Shown in pieces: positions 1 through 11,133 of a stretch of 64,000 nt of DNA. Origin of the DNA: Hypericum androsaemum (lineage: Eukaryota; Streptophyta; Magnoliopsida; Malpighiales; Hypericaceae); NCBI GenBank assembly GCA_963995505.1, contig OZ023181.1, positions 13,574,221-13,638,220 of the forward strand, read 5' to 3'. The notes beneath the pieces are model-generated. The model was not told the origin of the DNA and searched no databases. It was given only the letters and a program-made list of their open reading frames with translations. Position 1 is the stretch's first letter; each line of letters begins with the position of its first letter. A program made the translations under genes and the position numbers.

Positions 1-240
1 AGAAAAGGCAAGGAAAATTCAAGAAAAGACAAGATAAGGCACGAAAAGGAAATAAAAGGCAAGGAAAGGGCAAGAAAAGGCAAGATAAGGCAACAAAAGG
101 CAAGGAAAGGAAAGAAAAGGCAAGGAAAGGAATGAAAAGGCAAGAAAAGGAATGATAAGGCAAGAAAAGGAAAGATAAGGCAAGAAAAGGAAAGATAAGG
201 CAAGAAAAGGTAAGAAAAGGCAAGAAAAGCAAAAAAAAGG

Positions 241-3200
241 AAAGAATAGGAAAGAAATGGAAAGAAAAGGAATGATAAGGCAAGAAAAGGCAACATAAGG
301 CAAGAAACAATAAGGAAAAGGTAAGAAAAGCCAAAAAAATAAAAGAAAAGGCAAGAAAATGCAAAAAGGTAAAAAAAGGCAAGAAAAGGCAAGGACAGGC
401 AAGAAAGGCGAAGGAAAAGGAATGAAAAGGAAAGAAAAGGCAAGAAAAGGAAAGAAAATGGAAGAAACGGCAAGAGAAGGAAAGAAAAGGAAAGGTAAGG
501 CAAGACAAGGCAAGATAAGGCAAGAAAAGGAAAGAAACGACAAGAAAAGGAAAGAAAAGGCATGAAAAGGAAATATAAGGCAAGAAAAGGCATGAAAAGG
601 AAAGAAAAGGCAAGGAAAATGCAAGAAAATGAAAGATAAGGGAGGAAAAGGCATGAAAATTCAAGGAAAAGTTAAGAAAAGGTAAGATAAGGCAAGAAAA
701 GGAAAGAAAAGGAAAGATAAGGCAAGAAAAGGCAAGGAAAAGGCAAGAAAAGGAAAGAGAAGGCAAGGAAAAAGAATGAAATGGCAAGAAAAGGAAAGAT
801 AAGGCAAGAAAAGGCAAGAAAAGGAATGGAAAAGGCAAGAAAAGGCAAGATAAGGCAAGAAAAGGTAAGAAAAGGCAAGGAAAAAGCAAGGAAAAGGCAA
901 TATAAGGCAAGAAAAAGGTAAGGAAAAGTTAAGAAAAGGCAAGAAATGGAATTATAAGGCAAGAAAAGGCAAGAAAAGGCAAGGAAAAGGCAAGAAAAGG
1001 AAAGATAAGGAAAGATAAGGCCAGATAAGGCAAGAAAAGGCAATATAAGGCAAGAAAAAGCAAGGAAAAGGAAAAAAATGATAAGAAAAGGAAAGTAAAG
1101 GCGAGAAAGGGCATGAAAAGGCAAGAAAAAGAAAGATAAGGCAAGAAAAGGCATGAATAGGCAAGAAAAGGAAAGAAAAGCCAAGGAAAAGGTAAGAAAA
1201 GGCAAGATAATGCAAGAAAATGAATGAAAAGGCAAGGAAAAGGCAAAATAAGGCAAGAAAAGGAAAGAAAAGGCAAGGAAAAGGCAAGAAAAGGCAATAT
1301 AAGGGTGTAAAAGGCATGGAAAAGGCATGAAATGTTAATGAAAAGGCAAGAAAAGGTAAGAAAAGGCAAGATAAGGAAAGAAAAGGAAAGATAAAGCAAG
1401 AAAAGGTAAGGAAAAGGCAAGAAATGGCAAGAAAAGGCAAGGAAAAAGAATGAAAAGGCAAGAAAAGGCAAGGAAAAGGCAGGAAAAGGCAAGAAAAGGC
1501 AAGAAAAGGAAAGATGAGGCAAGATAACGTAAGAAAAGGAAAGAAAAGGCAAGGAACAGGCAAGAAAAGGCAAGATAAGGCAAGAAAAGAAAAGATAAGG
1601 TAAGAAAAAGAAAGAAAAAGGCATGGCAAAGGCAAGATAAGGCAAGAAAAGGCAAGGAAAAGGTATGAAAAGGCAAGAACAGGAATTAAAAGGCAAGAAA
1701 AGGCAAGAAAGGTAAAAAAATTAAGATAAAGCAGGAAAAGGCAAGAAAAGAAAGAAAAGGCAAGGAAAATGCAAGAAAAGGCAAGGAACGGGCAAGATAA
1801 GGCAAGATAAGGCAAGAAAATGCAAGAAAAGGAAAGAAAAGGCAAGAAAAGGAAAGACAAGGCAAGGAAAAGGAATGAAAGAGCAAGAATATGAAAGATT
1901 AGGCAAGAAAAGGTAAGAAATGGCAAGGAAAAGTAATGAAAAGGCAAGGAAAAGGAATGAAAAGGAAGGAAAAGGCAAGATAAGTTAAGATAAGGCAAGA
2001 AAAGGAAAGAAAAGGTAAGATAAGGCAAGGAAAGGCAAGATAAGGCAAGGAAAAGGTAAGAAAAGGCAAGAAAAGTTAAGAAAAAGGAATAAAACAAAAA
2101 GGAAAGGCCAGATAAGGCAAGAAAAGGCAAGGAAAGAAAAGAAAAGTCAAGAAAACTAAAGAAAAATCAAGATAAGTAAGAAAAGAAAAGAAATGGAAAG
2201 AAAAGGAAAGATAAGGCAAGAAAAGGCCAGATAAGACATGGAAAAAGTAAGAAAAGGAAAAAAAAGTAAAGAAAAGGCAAGGAAAAGGCAGGGAAAGGCA
2301 AGATAAAGGCAAAAAAAAGCTAGGAAAAGGCATGAAAAGGCAAGAAAAGGCAAGAAAATGCAAGAAAAGGCAAGAAAAGGTGAGAAAATGCAAGATAAGG
2401 CAATAAAAGGCAAGAAAAGGAAAGATAAGGCAAGAAAAAGCAAAAAAAAGGAAAGAAAAGGCAAGAAAAGTAAGGAAAGGAAAGAAAAGGCAAGAAAAGG
2501 CAAGGAAAAGGAATGAAAAGGCTAGAAAAGGAAAGATAAGGCAAGAAAAGGTAAGAAAGTCTAGAAAAGGTATGAAAATGTAAGGAAAAGGCAAGGAAAG
2601 GTAAGAAAAGTTAAGGAAAAGGCAAGAAAAGGCAAGAAAGGAATGAAAATGCAAGAAAATGTAAGAAATGGCAAGATAAGGCAAGAAAAGGCAAGAAAAG
2701 GAAAGATAAGGCAAAAAAGGCAAGAAAAGGCAAGGAAAAGGAAAGAAACGACAAGAAAAGGAAAGAAAAGGCATGGAAAAGGCATGAAAAGGCAAGAAAA
2801 GGAAAGATAAGGCAAGAAAAAGAATGAAAAGGCTTGAAAAGGCAAGGAAAAGGCAAGAACATGCAAGATAAGGCAAGAAAAGGCAAGGAAAAGGAATGGA
2901 AAAGGCATGAAAAATTAAGGAAAAGGCAAGAAAAGGTAAGAAAAGGCAAGATAACACAAGATAAGTAAAGAAAAGGCAAGGAAACGGCAAGAAAAGGAAA
3001 GAAAAGGCAAGGAAAAGCAAGGAAATGGTAGGAAAAGGCAAGAAAAGGCAAAGATGAGGCAAGAAAAGGAAAGATGAGGCAAGAAAAGGCAAGGAAAAGG
3101 CAAGAAAAGGAAAGAAAAGGCAAGAAAATGCAAGGAAAAGGAATGAAAAGGCAAGAAAGCGAAAGATAAAGTAAGAAAAGGCAAGAAAAGGCAAGAAAAG

Positions 3201-5001
3201 GAAAGAAAAGACAAGAAAAGGCAAGAAAAGGAAAGAAAATGCGAGAAAAACTAAGAAAGGGAAAGAAATGGCAAGAAAAGGCAAGATAAGGCAAGAAAAG
3301 GCAAGAAAACACAAGAAAAGGCAAGGAAAAGGCAAGATAAGGAAAAAAAGGCAAAGAAAGGAAAGAAAAGGCAAGGAAAGGAATGAAAAGGCAAGAAAAG
3401 GAAAGATACGGCATGAAAAGGTAAGAAAAGGCAAGAAAAGCAAAAAAAGGAAAGAATAGGAAAGAAATGGAAAGAAAAGGAATGATAAGGCAAGAAAAGG
3501 CAACATAAGGGAAGAAAAGGTAAGGAAAAGGTAAGAAAAGCCAAAAAAGGAAAGAAAAGGCAAGAAAATGCAAAAACGTAAGAAAAGGCAAGAAAAGGTA
3601 AGGAAAGAGAAGGAAAAGGCATGAAAAGGCAAGAAAAGCCAAGAAAAGGAAAGAAAAGGAAAGATAAGGAAAGATAAGGCAAGATAAGGCAAGATAAGGC
3701 AAGGAAAAGGAAACAAATGACAAGAAAAGGAAAAAAAGGCAAGAAAATTCATGGAAAAGGCATGAAATGGCAAGAAAAGGAAAGATAAGGCATGAAAAGG
3801 CAAGAAAAGGAAAGAAAAGGCAAGGAAAATGCAAGAAAAGACAAGATAAGGCAAGAAAAGGAAATAAAAGGCATGGAAAAGGTAAGAAAAGGCAAGATAA
3901 GGCAAGAAACGGAAATAAAAGGCAAGGAAAAGGCATGAAAATTCAATGAAAAGGCAAGAAAAGGCAAGATAAGGCAAGAAAAGGAAAGAAAAGGAAAGAT
4001 AAAGAAAGAAAAGGCAAGGAAATGGCAAGAAAAGGCAGGAAAAGGAAAGAAAAGGCAAAAAAAGGCAAGGAAAAAGAATGAAAAGGCAAGGAAAAGGCAA
4101 GAAAAGGCAAGGAAAAGGCATGAAAAGGCAAGAAAAGGCAAGGAAAAGGTAAGAAAAGGGAAGAAATGGAAAGATAAGGCAAGAAAAGTCAAGATAAGGC
4201 AAGAAAAGGAAAGATAAGGAAAGATAAGGCAAGAAAAGGTAAGAAAAGGCAAGAAAAGGAAAGAAAATGCAAGAAAAGGAAAGGAAATGCAAGGAAAATG
4301 AATGAAAGGGCAAGAATAGGAATGATTAGGCAAGAAAAGGTAAGAAATGGAAAGGAAAAGGAATGAAAAGGCAAGGAAAAGGCAAGAAAAGGTTTAAAAA
4401 AAAAGGCAAGATAAGGCAAGAAAAGGCAAGTAAAGGAAAGAAAAGGAAAGATAAGGCAAGGAATGGCAAAGAAAAGGCAAAAAAAAGGGAAAGAAAAGGC
4501 AAGGAAAAGGAATGAAAAAGCAAGAAAAGGAAAAAAAGGAAAGATGAGGCAAGAAAAGGCAAGATAATGCAAGAAAAGGCAAGATAAGGCAAGAAAAGGA
4601 AAGAAAAGGCAAGGAAAAGGCAAGATAAAGAAAGAAAAGGCAAGGAAAAGGCATGAAAGGGCAAGAAAAGGAAAGAAAATGCAAGAAAATCAATTAAAAG
4701 GCAAGATAAGGCAAGAAAAGGAAAGAAAAGGCAAGAAAAGGCAAGATAAGGCAAGAAAAAGCAAGGAAAAGGCATGAAAAGGCAAGAAAAGGAAAGAAAA
4801 GGCAAGAAAAGGAATGAAAATGCGAGAAAAGGTAAGAAAGGGAAAGAAAAGGCAAGAAAAGGCAAGATAAGGCAAGAAAAGGCAAGATAACGCAAGAAAA
4901 GGCAAGGAAAAGTCAAGACAAGGCAAAAAAGACAAGGATAGGAAAAAAAAGGAAAGGAAAGGAATGAAAAGGCAAGAAAAGCAAAAAAAGGAAAGGATAG
5001 G
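241..5001 (+). repeat. Local higher-order repeat, about 1.54 and 3.2 kb
   Basis: A distinctive run of variant units (AAAGAATAGG or AAAGGATAGG, then AAAGAAATGG, AAAGAAAAGG, AATGATAAGG and later CAACATAAGG) appears three times, near 241, 3,451 and 4,992. The spacings are 3,210 and 1,541 bp, close to a 2:1 ratio. This suggests a repeat of about 1.5-1.6 kb with the middle copy diverged or altered. I matched landmarks by eye and did not align the full copies. Confidence 0.6.
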
Positions 5002-6029
5002 AAAGAAATGGAAAGAAAAGGAATGATAAGGCAAGAAAAGGCAACATAAGGAAAGAAAAGGTAAGGAAAAGGTAAGAAAAGCAAAAAAAAAGGAAAGAAA
5101 ATGCAAAAAGGTAAGAAAAGGCAAGAAAAGGGAAGGAAATGGCATGAAAAGGCAATAAAGGCATGAAAAGGTAAGAAAAGGCAAGATAAGGCAAGAAAAG
5201 GAAAGAAAAGGAAAGATAAAGCAAGGAAAAGGAAAGGAATGACAAGAAAAGAAAAGAAAAGGCAAGAAAAGGCATGGAAAAGGCATTAAATGGCAAGAAA
5301 AGGAAAGATAAGGTAAGAAAAGGCATGAAAAGGCAAGAAAAGGCAAGAAAAGGCAAGGAAAATGCAAGATAAGGCAAGAAAAGGAAATAAAAGGCAAGGA
5401 AAAGGCAAAGAAAAGGCAAGATAAGGGAGGAAAAGGCATGAAAATTCAATGAAAAGGTAAGCAAAGGCAAGATAAGGCAAGAAAAGGAAAGAAAAGGAAA
5501 GATAAAGCAAGAAAAGGCGAGGAAAAGGCAAGGAAAGGCAAGAAAAGGCAAGAAAGGAATGAAAATGCAAGAAAAGGCATGATAAGGCAAGAAAAGGAAA
5601 GATAAGGCATGATATGGCAAGAAAAGGCAAGAAAAGGCATGGAAAAGGAAAGAAACGACAAGAAAAGGAAAGAAAAGTCCTGAAAAGGCATGAAAAGGCA
5701 AGAAAAGGAAAGAAAAGGTAAGGAAAATGGAAGAAAAGACAAGATAAGGCAAGGAAAGAAAAGGCAAGATAAGGCAAGATAAGGGAAGGAAAGGCAAGCA
5801 AAGGAAAGAAAAGGAAAGGAAAAGGCAAGATAAGGAAAGAAAAGGCAAGAAAAGGAATAGAAAGGCAAGATATGGCAAGAAAAGGCATGAAAAGGCAAGA
5901 AAAGGTAAGAAAAATCAAGAAAAGGCAAGATAAGGCAAGATAAGGCAAGGAAAGGCAAGAAAAGGAAAGACAAGGCAAGAAAAGGCAAGGAAAAGGAAAG
6001 AAAAGGCTAGAAAAGGAAGTAAAATACAA

Positions 6030-8446
6030 GAACAGGTATGAAAAAGGCATGAAAAAGGCAAGAAAAGGAAAGATAAGGCAAGAAAATGCATGAAAAGGCA
6101 AGAAAAGAAAAGAAAAGGCAAGGAAAAGGCAAGAAAATGTAAGATAACGCAAGAAATGGAAGGAAAAGGCAAGATAAGGCAAGAAAAGGCAAGAAAAGGA
6201 AAGAAAAGGCATGAAAAGGCATGGAAAAGGCATGATAAGGTAAGAAAAGGGAAGATAAGGCAAGAAAAGGCAAGAAAAGGTAAGAAAAGGCAAGATAAGG
6301 CAAGAAGAGGCAAGAAAAGGAAATAAAAGGAAAGATAAGGCAAGAAAAGGCAAGAAAGGCAAGAAAGAGTATGAAAGGTAAGAAAAGGCAAGATAAGACA
6401 AGAAAATACAAGAAAAGGAAATTAAAGTAAAGAAAAGGAAAGATTGGGGAAGATAACGCAAGAAAAGGCATGAAAAGGCAAGATAAGGCAAGATAAGGAA
6501 TCCAAAGGCAAGGAAAAGGCAAGAAAAGACATGGAAAAGGCATGAAAAGGTAAGAAAAGGAAAGATAAGGCAAGAAAAGGCTTGAAAAGGAAAGAAAGGG
6601 CAAGGAAAAGGTGAGAAAAGGCAAGATAAGGCAAGATGAGGCAAGAAAAGGAAAGAAAAGGCAAGGAAAAGGAAAGAAAAGGCAAGATAAGGAAAAAAAG
6701 CCAAGATTGGGCAAGATAAGGCAAGAAAAGGGCAGGAAAGGCAAGAAAAGGAACGAAAATTAAAGATGAGGCAAGAAAAGGCAAGATCAGGCAAGAAAAG
6801 GTAAGAAAAGGCAAGGAAAAGGCATGAAAAGGCAAGAAAAGGTAAGAAAAGGCAAGGAAAGGAAAGAAAAGGTAAGATAAGGTAAGAAAAGGCAAGATAA
6901 GGATAGAAAAGGTAAGATAAGGTAAAAAAAGGCATGAAAGGGCAAGAAAAGGCAAACAAAGGCAACGAAAGGAAAGATAAGGCAGGAAAAGGAAAGAAAA
7001 GGCAAGAAAATGAAAGGAGAGGCAAGAAAAGGCATGGAAAAGGCATGAAAAGGCAGGAAAATGAAAGATAAGGCAAGAAAAGGAATGAAAAGGCATGAAA
7101 AGGAAAGAAAAGGAAAGGAAAAGGCAAAATAAGGCAATAAAAGGAAAGAAAAGGCAAGGAAAAGGCAAGAAAAGGAAAGATAAGATAAGGAAAGGGCAAG
7201 ATAAGGTAAGAAAAGGCAAGGAAAAGGCATGAAAATGCAAGAAAAGGAAAGAAAAGGCAGGAAAAGGAAAGAAAAGGCAAGAAAAGGCAAGACAAGGCAA
7301 GATAAGGCAAGACAAGGCATGAAAAGGCAAGAAAAGGCATGAAAAGGCAAGAAAGCAAAAGATAAGGCAAGAAAAGGTAAGAAAAGGCAAGGAAATGGCA
7401 AGATAAGGAATGAAAAGGCAAGAAAATGCAAGGAAAAGGCATGAAAAGGCAAGAAAAGGAAAGAAAGTCAATAAAAGGTAAGGAAGAGGCAAGAAAAGGA
7501 ATGAAAGGGCAAGATAATGCAAGAAAAGGCAAGATAAAGCAAGGAAAGGCATCAAAAGGCAAGAAAAGACAAGAAAAGGATAGATATGTCAAGAAAAGGC
7601 AAGATAAGGGATGAAAAGGCAAGAAAAGGCAAGAAAAGGAAAGATAAGGCAAGGATAAGGAAAGAAAATGCAAGAAAAGGAAAAAAAAGGCAAGAAAAGG
7701 CATGGAAAAGGAATGAAAAGGCAAGATAGGGCAAGAAAAGGCAAGATATGGCAAGAAAAAGCAAGAAAAGGCAAGAAAAGGCAAGAAAGGGCAAGAAAAG
7801 GAAAGAAAAGACAAGGAAAAGATAAGAAAAGGCAAGATAAGACAAGATAAGGCAAGGAAAAGGCACGAAAAGGAAAGAAAAGGCAAGGAAAAGGCATGAA
7901 AAGCAAGAAAAGGCAAGAAAAGGGTAAGATAAGACAAGGAAAAGGCAAAAAAAGGAAAGAAAAGGCTAAAAAGGAAAGGAAAAGGTAAGAAAAGGCATGA
8001 AAATGCAAGAAAAGGCAAGAAAAGGCATGAAAAGGCAAAAAAAGGAACGAAAAGGAAAGAAACAGAAAATTAGGCAAGATAAGGCAACAAAAGGCAAGAA
8101 AAGGCAAGAAAAGGCAAGGAAAAGGCAAAAAAAAGGCAAGAAAATGCATGAAAAAGGCAAGAAAAGGCAAGGAAATGGCCAGAAAAGGCATGAAAAGGCA
8201 AGAAAAGGAATGAAAGGTTAAGCAAAAGGTAAGAAAAGGCAAGATAAGGCAAGAAAAGGAAAGAAAAGGCAAGGAAAAGGAAAGAAAAGGCTAGATAAGG
8301 AAAGAAAATGCAAGATTAGGCAAGATATGGCAAGAAAAGGGAAGGAAATGCATGAAAAGGAATGGAAATGAAAGATGAGGCAAGAAAAGGCAAGAAAAGC
8401 CAAGAAAAGGTAAGAAAAGGCATGGAAAAGGCAAGAAAAGGCAAGA
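6030..8446 (+). repeat. Higher-order repeat copy left of the retrotransposon
   Basis: This stretch is a diverged paralogue of about 18,575-20,850 on the other side of the inserted element. Shared rare landmarks include GAACGAAAATTAAAGATGAG at 6,751 and 19,272, and GGGAAGGAAATGCATGAAAA near 8,340 and 20,745. After subtracting the element and one 5-bp duplicate, the copies lie about 3.08-3.19 kb apart. The offset changes along the copy, so insertions or deletions have accumulated between them. It shows that a repeat of about 3.1 kb existed on both sides of the insertion point. Confidence 0.75.
8442..8446. other. Target-site duplication, left copy (CAAGA)
   Basis: The five bases before the left LTR end (TGTCACGAC) are CAAGA, identical to the five after the right LTR end at 17,775-17,779. 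Five bases is the usual length for LTR retrotransposon integration. CAAGA is also part of the satellite unit, so the match alone is weak. Removing the element and one copy restores GGCAAGATAAGG, a normal in-register unit, which supports a clean insertion. Confidence 0.85.
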
Positions 8447-11120
8447 TGTCACGACTCAAACTCAGGTCGGTGACAGGCGCTAGACTTTGACTACTTAAAT
8501 CACACACAAAGATCTAGCCAGCCTCAAACTTATTCAAATTCTTATAAATCTTAAACCATTAAACTTATAGCTAAAACTTATATTATCTTACATTTTAAAT
8601 ACCAAAATTTTATAACCAATTGTCAAGCTTTGTTTGATTAAACAAAATTAATATACTCTTAATAATTAAATATTCTCAAGATCAAAGCAAATCTTGTGAC
8701 TACGGAGCTTCTAGATGAAAGAGCAAAATACAAACAGGAGACCACGATGCAAGTCTTGGAGAACAAATCAGACTTGGTACGATCAGAGTAGATCTCCGAG
8801 CTAACACAACTCGTGTACGAGTTCCTGCAAAATTGGTGGGTGGGGGGATGAGTGTTTTGGAACACCCAGTAAACAAATAAGATATGCATCGCAATTTATT
8901 TAGCTACTCAATGCTCAAACATACCTAACACATGTTGAATCATACAGACATTTAGATTATCATAACGTCTTATTTACCAGATGATCAAATATTAACATAT
9001 AATCACAAAGGCACAGAAATATGAGCAAACTATGTAACGTCTCATACCGTCACGTAATTTGACACATGACACATAATTCAAATATCATATAGAAGAGCTG
9101 ACGAACATTCGGCAAGATCTAGATAGTGTCACTCCAACTCCGACACGAGGATACCATATCTCATAGGCACCATCAGAAACCAACCCCGCCGGCCAAACAG
9201 ATCATATCAGAATCCATTGTATCCTCATTATATGTGCACATATGCCCACATCCCCGGTTGGTCACGGGTAGATCTCTGCCTACTAGACGTCCATATCACA
9301 GAGCAGAGCTATCCATATAACAGACTTTCATATCATAACAAATTCATCGGCTCGAAAACATACCAAACATATCCAGTGCCCCCGCTGGGCCAGATTGAAC
9401 AAACTTTCACAAATCATAACATCATACAATATGCTCATATGAAAATGCACAAAATGTACTCACATTATCATATTCAGATCATGACAAATAAATAGAGTAC
9501 GCCAAATAAAGTACGAGTCATATATTATTTGTTTATCAATTTTGGCTCGATGACCATCTGGATCGGCAATCCTCTTTCCAATATAAAAAAGACCTTCATT
9601 TAAAATATAACTTGTTCCAGTTCGATATCCACACGTTCTCTTTTCGAATATTCCTCAAAATATTTTTCCAAGACCTGTGACATTAAAATGGTTCCTAAAA
9701 TTTAATCGAACCATAAGTCACAAAAAATAATTACCGTTTTCTCAATCCCAGATTCTTAATCCTTATGATTTATGTCCTCTGCTTCTTTATTATCATGTTC
9801 GAATCAAGCCAGGTAGTTACTAAATGCTCTTACAAATTTGTGTCATCCATCATTTAATTGTATAATCATATTTTATTTTTCATGAAGATTCTCATTCAGT
9901 ATTTACCATAAATATTCCATGGAGTTCTTTAAATATAAAAAGCTATTAATCATTCTACCTATCTCTAGCTCACTGAAAATATCAACTCCCAACAAAATAT
10001 ATCTTATTATGATACCAAAAATATAAACTCTCCAACTTAATTTATTTACCATAGCTTTTCCTTTTTATTTCTTTGATTTAGTTGAACTTGCAGAAAGTGC
10101 TAGTAGCTATGCCAAGTTTTCTACTCTTAAAGAAAATTTTATTTTCTTAACCAATTGAACATGACCAAACTATGATTTCAAATAAATTTGTAATTTCAGT
10201 CCTAATCAAACCCACTTAATCCTACCAACTGAATTCATCTAATAGTTATTGCCATAATTAATTACTAACTCTATTACGAGAATTAACATTAAAAGAATTA
10301 AAGATTAGCTTACCAAGTGATTTCTCATATCTTCATAAACAAGGTGCACTTGTTATTTCTTTTCCACCTTTTCTCTATGGTTTTTCTCTTATTTTCATTT
10401 CTTCCTTCCTTTGGTTTCTTCTTCGGCCCCTTTTCCTTTCCTGGCCCATTTTCTTTCTTTGGTTCGGTAGAAATTATTGGTCCATTTTTATTTCACCAGC
10501 TTTTCTATTTTATAGGGGTTTTGAGTTTGGGTGGAAAATTTACATGTTGCCACTTTTTTTTACCTTTTGACTCACCCTTTTCTTTTTACCTTATGATTAT
10601 CTTAATTCTTTTTTTTTGTTCCATAATCTGTTCCGTAAACAATTTTAGTTTCTCCAACGATAAATCTTTTGATATCTTACTGCCTTATCTAGTATATATT
10701 TTTTTTATTGTTGTTTCCGTGGAATTTATGAAAACCTTCCACTCACGTTATTAATTTCGTTTAATGGTTTGCCACGTTTTCAACCCCTTTTTTTCTATTT
10801 AATTTTATTTGGTTCTTATCCTTTAGCTACAAACTTAACTAACTTGTCTTCTACCTTCATATTTTATTTACTTGGTGTCAAATTTTCAAATTCAACCACA
10901 TGATCATTTCTTTTTTTGTCACTTCTCTAGTTAATGTGTCATGTTTTTTTTTATTTAGTTGTTAATTAAGTTCACAAACTTAATATTATTTAATACCTCA
11001 ATCATGTTTTCTCGATGACCAATTAGCATTATTAGTTTCTTACATGGTTTAGCATTATTTTACCAAATGACATACCTGATTAAACCCAACTAATTTGAAC
11101 TAATATTGTCGGGTATTACA
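8447..11120 (-). repeat. 3' LTR of the retrotransposon (2,674 bp)
   Basis: On the plus strand it starts TGTCACGAC and ends GGGTATTACA; read in the element's direction it starts TGTAATACC and ends GTGACA, so both ends have TG...CA. It matches the right LTR over its whole length. By eye I count about 19 base differences and a few one-base indels, plus one larger difference: a 38-bp segment in the right LTR (about 17,624-17,661) is replaced here by 3-4 bases near 11,004. About 14 of the 19 changes are transitions. The LTR is AT-rich, with a GC-richer patch around 9,040-9,400 and a pyrimidine-rich plus-strand tract around 10,320-10,800. Small open frames here (for example 9,126-9,320 and 10,317-10,754) recur in the other LTR only because the LTRs are copies. 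I did not find a convincing TATA box or polyadenylation signal. Confidence 0.95.
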
Positions 11121-11133
11121 TTCTCCCCTCCTT
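11121..11133 (-). other. Polypurine tract (second-strand DNA primer)
   Basis: Read on the minus strand this is AAGGAGGGGAGAA, directly followed by the LTR start TGTAATACC. A G-rich polypurine run at this exact spot primes plus-strand DNA synthesis in LTR retrotransposons. Just upstream on the minus strand is GGGGACCGAATTTTTATAAG, a context typical of Tekay/Del-type plant elements. The tract looks intact. Confidence 0.9.

Larger units (their letters stand above)
1..8446 (+). repeat. 10-bp purine-rich satellite array, left block
   Basis: The block is an unbroken head-to-tail array of a 10-bp unit, most often GGCAAGAAAA. Common variants are GGAAAGAAAA, GGCAAGATAA, GGTAAGAAAA and GGCATGAAAA, plus an 11-bp form GGCAAGGAAAA. 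The plus strand is almost all A and G, with about one C per unit and few T. All units face the same way. A landmark containing AAAGAATAGG or a close variant recurs at about 241, 3,451 and 4,992, so there is local higher-order structure with steps of about 3.21 and 1.54 kb. The part from about 6,030 to 8,446 is a diverged copy of 18,575-20,850. The block runs off the left edge of the window, so its true start is unknown. I see no gene in it: the long minus-strand open frames come from the repeat itself. The array is plain to see; its chromosomal role (heterochromatic, centromeric or other) cannot be told from sequence alone. Confidence 0.97.

Noticed and set aside
359..565. Lysine- and arginine-rich plus-strand open frames in the satellite
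   Set aside because: They are the purine-strand reading of the same unit, ended only where GATAA variants bring TAA into frame. There is no evidence of a protein.
5286..8018. 910-codon minus-strand open frame, and similar long frames across the satellite (for example 36,616-39,039, 2,076-4,313 and 54,836-56,884)
   Set aside because: They are low-complexity F/L/S/P/C strings produced by the 10-bp repeat, overlap each other in all three minus frames, and show no domain, codon bias or conserved start. They are not genes.
8659..9495. Small frames shared by both LTRs (8,659-8,889 minus; 9,126-9,320 and 9,217-9,495 plus)
   Set aside because: They are duplicated only because the LTRs are copies. 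They are short, overlapping and without recognisable motifs.
10317..10754. 145-codon plus-strand frame in the left LTR, with a broken partner in the right LTR at 16,937-17,375
   Set aside because: It lies in a pyrimidine-rich part of an LTR, on the strand opposite to the element, and a single-base indel breaks it in the sister LTR. The repeat in two places is explained by LTR identity.
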